Shown here in pieces: positions 28,614 through 35,259 of a DNA stretch of 64,000 nt. Under the pieces are notes generated by a model, which did no database searches, was not told the origin of the DNA, and saw nothing but the letters and a program-made list of their open reading frames with translations. The stretch is from positions 1 through 64,000 of the IMG/VR virus record IMGVR_UViG_3300035703_000082. One strand, 5' to 3'. This DNA comes from a virus. The translations under genes and the position numbers were made by a program. The first letter of the stretch is position 1. Each line of letters starts with the position of its first letter.

Positions 28614-29251
28614 ACCATCCGCCCCTTGGTCTTGCCTCGCTGCGCGATGCCGTCGCCCCGGCCCCGGGACGGGGCCTTCACCTTGCCGCCCTTCTTGAAC
28701 GGCACTGCGTCAGGGTCGCGCACAAGCGCCTCTGTGGCCCTGGGAGCCCGTGCAGGGGCTGAGCCCAAGGCCCGACCGATCCGCGCCGCCAGCGGCGCAC
28801 CAGCCACCGAGGCAAGGCCCGTGAGCGCGTTGAGCGTGTTCTCACGGTACCGATCCCGAGCTTCCTCGTTGCTCTCCAGCGCGGGTAGGCGCTTCAGCCG
28901 CTCGGCAACAGCTTGCGCATCAGGGCCGACAGGCTCCGCACGCCGCATAGGGGCCGTAGAGACATCTCGGGCGGTTCTGCCGGGAGACAGCCCTCGCCCT
29001 GCGCCGGGACCTGTGCGTTGCGCACGTTCCTCAGCCGTCTCGGTACTGTATGTCTTTCCGCGCCAGGGGAAGTCGGACTTGCCCGCCGCCTTCGCCGCAT
29101 TGAACGCCTGCCCAAAGGACAGGTCGTCATACCCGTCCGCATAGCGCGACAGAATCCGAGCGCGTTCGCGCTGCTTCTCGATAGGCGTGGCGGAAGCCCG
29201 TGCAGCTCCTGCACGGCGCAACGCGGCGCGGGCGGCGTCCTCGGCGCTCAT
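28610..29251 (-). CDS. Hypothetical basic protein with KKGGKVKAPS tail, 213 aa
   Basis: Starts at ATG 29251 one base after the upstream stop; an in-frame extension to 29401 would overlap another gene and is Arg/Pro-rich nonsense. Helical, Arg/Ala-rich N-terminal half (SAEDAARAALRRAG) and a FKKGGKVKAPSRGRGDG segment near the end, typical of the region. Function unknown. Confidence 0.6.
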   Translation of the reverse strand: MSAEDAARAALRRAGAARASATPIEKQRERARILSRYADGYDDLSFGQAFNAAKAAGKSDFPWRGKTYSTETAEERAQRTGPGAGRGLSPGRTARDVSTAPMRRAEPVGPDAQAVAERLKRLPALESNEEARDRYRENTLNALTGLASVAGAPLAARIGRALGSAPARAPRATEALVRDPDAVPFKKGGKVKAPSRGRGDGIAQRGKTKGRMV

Positions 29252-29252
29252 C

Positions 29253-29474
29253 TCACACCATCCTGCCCTTGGTGTGGCCCTTGACGGCGCAGCCGTCTGC
29301 GCGGGTGACGCCGCCCTTGGCGAACTTCTTGGCCGGAGGCTTGGGCGCGGGCTTCGGGTAGTCCTTCTTGGTCTGCTCAGCAGCTTTGCGCTCAGCAGCA
29401 CGCCGCTGCGCCGGAGGCAGCGCGGAGGCTTGGTCGATGTCGACCGGGGGCGGGCCCATTTCCTTCGTGTACAT
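29253..29474 (-). CDS. Small basic protein, 73 aa
   Basis: Short protein with PAQRRAAERKAAEQTKKDYP, then FAKGGVTRADGCAVKG and KGRMV. Same terminal style (GHTKGRMV) as the downstream gene, which ends GKTKGRMV, suggesting related or duplicated C-termini. Function unknown. Confidence 0.6.
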   Translation of the reverse strand: MYTKEMGPPPVDIDQASALPPAQRRAAERKAAEQTKKDYPKPAPKPPAKKFAKGGVTRADGCAVKGHTKGRMV

Positions 29475-29485
29475 GGTGTGTCCTT

Positions 29486-29818
29486 TCAGCAGGCTTTGCC
29501 GCCGTACGCCATCTTCTTGGGCTTGCCGCCCTTGCGCAGGCCGTACTCGGCCTTCTCCTTGGCGATCATAGCCTTGGGCGCACCCTTGGCCTTCATGAAC
29601 GCGACCTCGGCCTTGCCGTGAGCCTTGTCCGCAGGCTTCTTGGCTTCCTTCTTCATGAACGGGGGGAGGGGCTTCTTCACGGGGGACTCCTTGACGGCAC
29701 CGCCGTCGTTATGGGCCTTCGGCCCGACGAACTTCTTCGCTACGCTCGCTGGGACATCGGTCTTGCCCGCAAGCGAGGCGTACATGAAACGCCTCTGGCG
29801 TTCGGACTTAATCGGCAT
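29486..29818 (-). CDS. Small basic KGG protein, 110 aa
   Basis: Begins MPIKSERQRRFMYASLAGKT and carries a Lys-rich middle (PFMKKEAKKPADKAHGK) and KKMAYGGKAC at the end. Conserved small late-block protein type; its high charge suggests binding to DNA or capsid protein, but this is inference. Confidence 0.6.
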   Translation of the reverse strand: MPIKSERQRRFMYASLAGKTDVPASVAKKFVGPKAHNDGGAVKESPVKKPLPPFMKKEAKKPADKAHGKAEVAFMKAKGAPKAMIAKEKAEYGLRKGGKPKKMAYGGKAC

Positions 29819-30011
29819 GGGACTTACTCTTCAGTCCCAACAACACCGAGATTTCTTTCCCGGTAATCATCTCAATGATCCGCAGTCCTGTCCAGATGAT
29901 CGTGAACAACGCAGCCACAGCAGGAAGTACCTGCATCAAGGTGCCGACAACAGTCATCACCGACAGCCCATCGGCCACTGTCTTGACGGTATCAACGTGC
30001 TCTTGTTTCAT
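29808..30011 (-). CDS. Small membrane protein, possible holin-like, 67 aa
   Basis: A single hydrophobic region (MTVVGTLMQVLPAVAALFTIIW) is followed by IIEMITGKE and a polar end. One or two TM segments. It could be an accessory holin or membrane protein, though a clear 3TM holin already exists at 13.9 kb. Overlaps the next gene by 11 bases. Confidence 0.55.
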   Translation of the reverse strand: MKQEHVDTVKTVADGLSVMTVVGTLMQVLPAVAALFTIIWTGLRIIEMITGKEISVLLGLKSKSHAD

Positions 30012-30012
30012 C

Positions 30013-30282
30013 TCAGCAGTTCCACGCTTTGAGTGACTTGTTGATGCGGGAGTTCGGGTCTTTTGCTGTCTTCTCGCTTGTCAGCTTTGCCTTCATCCCT
30101 TTCATCCTCGAACAGAATGACTCCCGTCGGGCCGCATCTTTCTCGGTCTTCGGATTTGGAGCCGGAGGCTTCAACCCCGGCTTACCCGGGTTAGCGGCGT
30201 TATATGACGCCCGCCCCTTAGCGTTGAGTCCCCCTTTTGGGTTCTTGCCTTCCTTGCGGGTCCAAGCGGGGGTCTTAGCCAT
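30013..30282 (-). CDS. DUF6321-like basic protein, 89 aa
   Basis: Begins MAKTPAWTRKEGKNPKGGLN and ends DPNSRINKSLKAWNC. This matches a small phage family that I know as DUF6321. High Lys/Asn content. It overlaps the upstream gene by 8 bases. Role unknown. Confidence 0.65.
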   Translation of the reverse strand: MAKTPAWTRKEGKNPKGGLNAKGRASYNAANPGKPGLKPPAPNPKTEKDAARRESFCSRMKGMKAKLTSEKTAKDPNSRINKSLKAWNC

Positions 30283-30556
30283 ACATTACCGTGGCAGTTG
30301 TGCCGGTGCCGGTGGTGGCATAGATACCTGTCTGGGCCAGAATGCCCTCGCCAGGAAACAGCATGTACAAAGAGGCTGCCGCCGCTGCGGGCGTGAAAGA
30401 AAACAGCGTTGGCCCGCCATTGCCGTCAGTGATGGTCAACGCACCCGCGCTGGCGGTGAATGTCATGGCAATGGCTTTGATGCGCGTGCGATAGGTCGTA
30501 ATTGACGCGCTCGTGGCTGCGCCAACTGAACCTGCACTGACGTCAGTTTGCATCAT
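30275..30556 (-). CDS. Small virion-type protein, 93 aa
   Basis: Beta-rich, Ala/Thr-rich protein (SAGALTITDGNGG, LFPGEGILAQTGIYATTG). FPGEGxL also appears in the zinc-ribbon gene at 26.2 kb. Located after the terminator that follows the next upstream gene. Probably a minor structural protein. Confidence 0.55.
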   Translation of the reverse strand: MMQTDVSAGSVGAATSASITTYRTRIKAIAMTFTASAGALTITDGNGGPTLFSFTPAAAAASLYMLFPGEGILAQTGIYATTGTGTTATVMYG

Positions 30557-30571
30557 ATGGAACTCCGGTGG

Positions 30572-30593
30572 AAAAACGCCCCCGAAGGGGCGT
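30572..30593 (-). terminator. Rho-independent terminator with TTCG loop
   Basis: On the minus strand ACGCCCC, loop TTCG, GGGGCGT followed by TTTT. It lies just downstream of the 152-aa gene. The stable UUCG-type loop and short U-tract fit a real terminator or attenuator between late genes. Confidence 0.75.
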
Positions 30594-30598
30594 CAGGA

Positions 30599-31057
30599 TC
30601 AAACCTGCGACGGGTTCGCAGAACCGTCGTCGGCACGCACCACGTAGTTGATGATGATCGTCGCCGCGCCCGTGGTCAGGCCCGCACCGGCCAGCGTGTA
30701 GGTCACGATGGCGTCGGTCGCACCGACGTTGAGCCAGCCGCCCGGGGTCGTCGCGTTCGCGGTCAGAGCCACACCGCCCACGTTGGTCACCGTGCCGTTG
30801 GTCGTGAAGTCCACACCACCGATGCTCAGCTTGCAGGTCGTCGCCGCGCTGAAGACCGTCGTGGTCACGACGTTGACCGAAGTCACCTGAGCGCCTGCAG
30901 GCAGGACGAAGGCCGTGCCCGTCAAGGTGCCGAACACCACGTTGGCGGATTGGGAGACCACCGTGGCCCCCATGTTGCGGATCGTGCCCGCCGTCGTGCC
31001 GGTCGTGTTCTTGACGGTGCCCAGCAGCCAGGGGCCGAGATGTGAAGCGAATCCCAT
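30599..31057 (-). CDS. Putative virion protein, 152 aa
   Basis: Gly/Thr/Val-rich beta protein starting MGFASHLGPWLLGTVKNTTG. It follows the capsid gene after a terminator and precedes another terminator, so it is transcribed with controlled stoichiometry. A head decoration or fibre role is possible; none can be proven here. Confidence 0.6.
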   Translation of the reverse strand: MGFASHLGPWLLGTVKNTTGTTAGTIRNMGATVVSQSANVVFGTLTGTAFVLPAGAQVTSVNVVTTTVFSAATTCKLSIGGVDFTTNGTVTNVGGVALTANATTPGGWLNVGATDAIVTYTLAGAGLTTGAATIIINYVVRADDGSANPSQV

Positions 31058-31157
31058 GATGGTTCCTCAGATGCCCCTACCGTCTTGAGGACGAGTCCGC
31101 CGAGTCGGTCGGTAGGGAAGTTGGTCTCGGGTTGGCCCGAGCCTAGCACACTCAGCC

Positions 31158-31186
31158 CCAAAAGAAAAGGCCCCCGAAGGGGCCTT
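31158..31186 (-). terminator. Rho-independent terminator after the capsid gene
   Basis: Minus strand stem AAGGCCCC, loop TTCG, GGGGCCTT, followed by TTCTTTT. It is about 20 bases past the end of the major capsid gene and should set capsid mRNA level relative to downstream genes. Confidence 0.8.
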
Positions 31187-31204
31187 GAGTCACGCCAGGA
31201 TTGC

Positions 31205-32116
31205 TCAGCTTGCGCCGGGGGAGCCGAACATCCCCAAGGGATCAGAACACCCGAAGCTGTAGCGCTCGCGGGCCTTGTACCGGCTGTTGCCGGTGTCGAA
31301 GTCCGCGTCCATCGAGGTCGCCAGGGGCACACGCACGAAGTGCTTCAGCCCGTTGGGGACATCGGTCTTCAGGAACCACGCGTTGGTGTCGGTCAGGAAG
31401 TGGTTGACCGTGTAGCCCTCGGGGATCGAGCCGTTGTTCTTCAGCGCGTTGATGTCGTTGTCGGTCGTGCCCACACGGAGATTGGTCTCCAGCAGACGGG
31501 TCGCAACGAACATCAGGGCCGGAGGAACGATCAGCTTCCGAGGCTTGGCAGCGATCAGCAGGCCGCGCTCGTCCGTCCACGCAGCGATCTGGATGACCGC
31601 GTTCTCCAGGGAGGTTTCATTCAGGTCCGAGGCAACCGTGGGGCGGTTGCTGTTGGTGCCGCCAGAAACCAGCGGGTGAGCCGTCGAGAACAGCGGCTGG
31701 CCGTCACCGAAGGTGAAAGCCGCGTTGAAGCCGTTGTTCAGGATGGACGCCGCCTTGACCTGCTTGGTGTAGGACATCGCCCGGGCCAGAGCCTTGGTGT
31801 ACCGCGCCGACAGGCTGTCGTACAGGTTGTCTTCCATCGCCTCTTCGGTGATGGAGAAGCCCATTGCGATGGTCTCGTGGTTGTAACGAGCGGTCCAGGC
31901 TTCCTGCGCATTGTCGTACGCGATGGCTTGGCCTTCGTTCTTCACCGGAGCGGCGCTGAAGCCGGAGAGCTTGGTCTCCTCTTCAAACGAGCGGTCGGAG
32001 GTCTCCGTTTCGTAGATCTCCTTGTGCTCCTCGCCGTAGCGCTTGTACTCCAGACCGAACAGGGCGTTGAGTCCAGGGAGAAGCTCCTTGAGGAGCTGTG
32101 CACGAGAAATTGCCAT
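31205..32116 (-). CDS. Major capsid protein, HK97-fold (Mu gpT-like), 303 aa
   Basis: Central motif PLFSTAHPLVSGGTNSN is typical of Mu-like gpT capsid proteins and follows FNAAFTFGDGQ; the E-loop and P-domain parts (DNAQEAWTARYNHE, ITEEAMEDNLYD) fit the HK97 fold. Length is usual for the group. It lies after the scaffold-type gene and a decoration-like gene, and is followed by a strong terminator. Main shell protein of the head. Confidence 0.88.
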   Translation of the reverse strand: MAISRAQLLKELLPGLNALFGLEYKRYGEEHKEIYETETSDRSFEEETKLSGFSAAPVKNEGQAIAYDNAQEAWTARYNHETIAMGFSITEEAMEDNLYDSLSARYTKALARAMSYTKQVKAASILNNGFNAAFTFGDGQPLFSTAHPLVSGGTNSNRPTVASDLNETSLENAVIQIAAWTDERGLLIAAKPRKLIVPPALMFVATRLLETNLRVGTTDNDINALKNNGSIPEGYTVNHFLTDTNAWFLKTDVPNGLKHFVRVPLATSMDADFDTGNSRYKARERYSFGCSDPLGMFGSPGAS

Positions 32117-32128
32117 GATTCAGACTCC

Positions 32129-33055
32129 TTAGACGCCAGCGGCGATCAGGTACGAGTGGTAGCCGAAGTTCCAGCCGACGATCACCTCGGGGTAGCCGAT
32201 GAAGCTGACCGAGGTACCGCTGGAGGCCGTGACGCTGGCGCTGACCGTGATAGTGTTGGTGCTGGTGACCACACCCGTGACCGTCAGGTTGCTGCCCGGG
32301 GAACCCGCCGTGGTGCCACTGATACCGTCGATGACGCACTGCATGCCCGGAACGATGCCCGTGGTGGACGGGACCGTGAAGGTCGTCGCGCCCGAGGGGG
32401 ACGAGGACAGCGCAGTAGCCACCGTGACGGCGGTCTCAGGTACCAGTTGGATCACGCGCAGGCAGGGCGAAGTGCCCGCACCGGTACCGACCGTCTGGCG
32501 GATGTTGCCAGCCACCGACGAAGCCACCGTGGGGTTGCCACCCGAGACACCGGCCAGCGAGTTGCCAGTTGCCGTCGAGCCGCCGTTGCCGGCGATCAGG
32601 AAGGCGTTGGTGCCGAGGAACGACGGCGACATGTAACCGATGGTCGTGCCGGTGTTCAGTTGGGTGTTGGCGCTGCCTTGCGGTTGCGCGATCACCGCTG
32701 CCTTGAACAGGGCGTTCGGGTCGTCCAGCACGTAGGCCACCGCGTTGGGGGCGTTGGTGCTTGCCGGGTAGTACTGCTGACGCAGCTTGCCGTAGATCGG
32801 GCCGGCCCCCGTGCTGTATTCACAGCCGAGGAAGACGCCGACGATGTCACCAGCCGCAGCGGCAGACTGCGTGTCCGCGTTGTAGGGCGTGATGATGGCG
32901 TTGCCGTTGGACAGACCGACCACATCCCCATTGAAGATGTTGGTGGCGTAGCCTTGGCCGATGGGGATCATCCGGGTGGAACCCGCGAACGGGATACCGC
33001 CCTTCAGATTGACCGGAACAAGGCCGTAGGGCTTGTCAATCGAGGGGTAGGACAT
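32129..33055 (-). CDS. Probable head decoration or accessory capsid protein, 308 aa
   Basis: N-terminal 120 residues (MSYPSIDKPYGLVPVNLKGG, GYATNIFNGDVVGLS) look like a conserved capsid-associated domain. The C-terminal third is a Thr/Ser/Gly-rich Ig-like part (TVTGVVTSTNTITVSASVTA). It lies directly before the capsid gene. A decoration role is inferred from neighbourhood and Ig-like content. Confidence 0.65.
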   Translation of the reverse strand: MSYPSIDKPYGLVPVNLKGGIPFAGSTRMIPIGQGYATNIFNGDVVGLSNGNAIITPYNADTQSAAAAGDIVGVFLGCEYSTGAGPIYGKLRQQYYPASTNAPNAVAYVLDDPNALFKAAVIAQPQGSANTQLNTGTTIGYMSPSFLGTNAFLIAGNGGSTATGNSLAGVSGGNPTVASSVAGNIRQTVGTGAGTSPCLRVIQLVPETAVTVATALSSSPSGATTFTVPSTTGIVPGMQCVIDGISGTTAGSPGSNLTVTGVVTSTNTITVSASVTASSGTSVSFIGYPEVIVGWNFGYHSYLIAAGV

Positions 33056-33064
33056 TTATAACTC

Positions 33065-33517
33065 CTAGTTTGCTGCACCGCGTCCGAATTTCACCTCGGT
33101 GCTGCGTTCACGGAACAGCGGCATCCGACGATCATTCTCGCGCATGAACGAATTGTCCACCGACTGCATCTGCCCGTCTGCCATCTTCTGGAAGTGAGCG
33201 TTGCGTTGTTGGACAAACTCCTTGGGGGTTTTGCAAAGCATGAGACCACCCACCTCGATGCAGTCCGGGAAGCGAGCGTTGCTGCTGCCCATGTGCATGA
33301 TCTCGGGGTGTTCGGATGCCTTGACGGGCTCCCAGCCCTCGCGGAGCTTCGAGGTTACATTGGTCGGGTCATTCTGACCCAGCGTACTGATGCGAATCCA
33401 ACGGAATTCGTAGCCTTCCTCCGGGTTGGGAGAGGGCAGAAGCTCCGGCAGCATCCACTGCTTCGGACGCTCGGAACGAGCGCGAGTGTCCAGTTCACGG
33501 GGGGTTCGTTCAGCCAT
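33065..33517 (-). CDS. Conserved head-block protein, 150 aa
   Basis: Contains EGYEFRWIRISTLGQNDPTN, then IEVGGLMLCKTPKEFVQQRN. Mixed alpha/beta, no membrane segment. Overlaps the scaffold stop by 8 bases. Similar small proteins lie between scaffold and capsid genes in related phages; function unknown. Confidence 0.6.
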   Translation of the reverse strand: MAERTPRELDTRARSERPKQWMLPELLPSPNPEEGYEFRWIRISTLGQNDPTNVTSKLREGWEPVKASEHPEIMHMGSSNARFPDCIEVGGLMLCKTPKEFVQQRNAHFQKMADGQMQSVDNSFMRENDRRMPLFRERSTEVKFGRGAAN

Positions 33518-34451
33518 TTTGTTTCCTCATCTGCTCCGCCACAGCTTGTGCGTACTGCTGAGGGGTGAGCCCCAGCCTCTTTGCCAGAGAAACCGCCGAT
33601 TGCGTCAGCACGATCTTTTTGGGCGCGGTGCTGCGCGTTGCCGGGGCCACCACCGACTGCTTCGCTGGTTTCTTCTCCGAGGGAAACGCGCTCGGGAAGG
33701 TCTCGCGTAGCTGGTCATCGATCCGCCGGAAGTAGTCTTCGCTTCCGGGAGGCACACCCTCTGCGGCGAGTTCCTCGTGCAGAGCCATCGCGTACGCCGT
33801 CATCCGCTTGTTGCCTGAACCGAACCAGGGATTGGCTTCAAGCCACGCACGGGTTCTGGGGTCCAGTTGCGGCTGCGGCGGCTGTGCCGAAGGCTGCGAG
33901 GCAGTTTGTACCTCATCTTGCGGCGGTTGTAAAGGGGCCGGCTTGAAGTTGCTCACCCGCTCCAGCTTGAACTTGGCCGCAGCAAGTGCTTCTTGGGCCT
34001 CCACGATGGCGTCGGTATCGAACGCCTCGTGTGCTTCCTTGAGCTTGCGCTTGGCCTCGTCCAGCTCCGACTGCGCAACCTTCTTGGCCTGCTCGACCAG
34101 CACTTGTTGGCCCTGACCCACAGTGCCTTGGAGCTTCTTGTTCTCGTTGAGCAAGGACTGCACCAGCTTTGCGGCCTCGTCACGCTCGCGTTGGGCCGCT
34201 TCCTTGGCTCGCCGCTCTTCGTGGTAGCCCTTGGAGAGGTGCTGGATGCGCTTGCGCACCCCGTCACCGTACTGCTCCAGCTCTTCGTCCGTCACCTCCG
34301 CCGGAGGCTCCTTCATCGGCGTGCGGCCACGGTCTTCCGGCGGCGTGTCGTCGACGATTTCGACCTCGGTCTCGCCTTCTACGGAGAAATCCACCTCTGC
34401 GGCGTCTTTCTTCTCGGCAACAACCTCGTCGGGGAACTTGAATTCATCCAT
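33510..34451 (-). CDS. Putative scaffolding protein, 313 aa
   Basis: Acidic N-terminus, then a long coiled coil (about 60-165, KRIQHLSKGYHEERRAKEAA). A Gln/Pro-rich linker leads to a helical C-terminal domain (RTRAWLEANPWFGSGNKRMT, VPPGSEDYFRRIDDQL). This is the usual plan of phage scaffolds, and its position two genes upstream of capsid fits. Directs shell assembly; inferred. Confidence 0.75.
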   Translation of the reverse strand: MDEFKFPDEVVAEKKDAAEVDFSVEGETEVEIVDDTPPEDRGRTPMKEPPAEVTDEELEQYGDGVRKRIQHLSKGYHEERRAKEAAQRERDEAAKLVQSLLNENKKLQGTVGQGQQVLVEQAKKVAQSELDEAKRKLKEAHEAFDTDAIVEAQEALAAAKFKLERVSNFKPAPLQPPQDEVQTASQPSAQPPQPQLDPRTRAWLEANPWFGSGNKRMTAYAMALHEELAAEGVPPGSEDYFRRIDDQLRETFPSAFPSEKKPAKQSVVAPATRSTAPKKIVLTQSAVSLAKRLGLTPQQYAQAVAEQMRKQNG

Positions 34452-34674
34452 ATTTGCTCCTTAGCAGCTCAACTTCTGCTTTAAGTGCTTGATTCGTACT
34501 TTCCAAATGGTGAAAGTAAGTGTTTTGTTCGTAAGAACGGGCCTTCAGTACGCGCTCCATGTTCTCGAAGCGATTCGCCAATGCACGGAGTTGTTCCGCA
34601 ATCTGCGTCATTTCGTACCAAAAGAAGTCGTCCGTTACGCCCAAGAACTCATTTTCTTTAGGCTCGGGCGTCAT
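34444..34674 (-). CDS. Small coiled-coil protein, 76 aa
   Basis: Start placed at ATG 34674, which overlaps the GroES-like stop by ATGA; the upstream in-frame extension is an alternative reading of that gene. Helical throughout (ITEQLRALANRFENM, ESTNQALKAEVELL type segments). Probably a short coiled coil used in head assembly; function unknown. Confidence 0.55.
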   Translation of the reverse strand: MTPEPKENEFLGVTDDFFWYEMTQIAEQLRALANRFENMERVLKARSYEQNTYFHHLESTNQALKAEVELLRSKYG

Positions 34675-35075
34675 GCGCGTTTGATCCCTCTCGGATCTTG
34701 CACGACTGCTTCGACACTGTCGTCGTTGATGATTCGCCACTCCGTTCCGTGGATTTTCAGCCGCGTACCTGTGTTCGGACGCACCAGAATAAAGTCACCG
34801 ACCTTGCAAGACGGCCCGGAAGGGAACCGCAGCGGGTCTCGGTAGGCATCTGGGCCCATTTTTGCCACGAAAAGCACCGGGGACAGCACTTCTTCGTAGT
34901 GCATGGTCTGCCCAGCCTTGACAAGACCGCTCTCGTACTCCTCTTCAGCCTTTGGAACAAGGCACAGGAGGTGGTACGTCACGGGATCAGGCACTTGTCG
35001 CGCCTTTTCCGCGTCAGTTTCAGGCAATACTGACGTACCGCCGTCTGCATCCGCAAGGAGCAGCTCACTCATCAT
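34671..35075 (-). CDS. GroES-like co-chaperonin (Cpn10), 134 aa
   Basis: The C-terminal two thirds follow the Cpn10 barrel: EVLSPVLFVAKMGPDAYRDP, SGPSCKVGDFILVRPNTGTR, then WRIINDDSVEAVVQDP. Conserved hydrophobic mobile-loop region is short. Phages such as T4 carry their own GroES (gp31) so that host GroEL can fold the capsid protein. No GroEL gene is seen, so host GroEL would be the partner. The late-head position supports this. Confidence 0.82.
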   Translation of the reverse strand: MMSELLLADADGGTSVLPETDAEKARQVPDPVTYHLLCLVPKAEEEYESGLVKAGQTMHYEEVLSPVLFVAKMGPDAYRDPLRFPSGPSCKVGDFILVRPNTGTRLKIHGTEWRIINDDSVEAVVQDPRGIKRA

Positions 35076-35259
35076 CGTTCTCCAGTCTACGCACGAGGTC
35101 GGTTAACAGGGAATGTGCGTGCGAAAGACCCCGGATTTCGCCCGACATGAACTTGTACTCGGAAAAGTCGCGTGCGCAACCTGTTCCAAGCGCTTCGGAC
35201 AGCACCGTGCGGCGCTGTTCCAACTCTCTCAACACCGCAGTCAGTGCGTTATCGGCCAT
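35065..35259 (-). CDS. Small hypothetical protein, 64 aa
   Basis: Helical protein (MADNALTAVLRELEQRRTVL) with a polar end. It is between portal and GroES-like genes, overlapping the latter by 11 bases. Possibly a connector helper; function unknown. Confidence 0.5.
   Translation of the reverse strand: MADNALTAVLRELEQRRTVLSEALGTGCARDFSEYKFMSGEIRGLSHAHSLLTDLVRRLENDDE

Noticed and set aside
31085-33061. 658-codon plus-strand frame opposite capsid genes
   Set aside because: Arg/Gly/Val-rich shadow of the capsid and decoration genes, no start signal.
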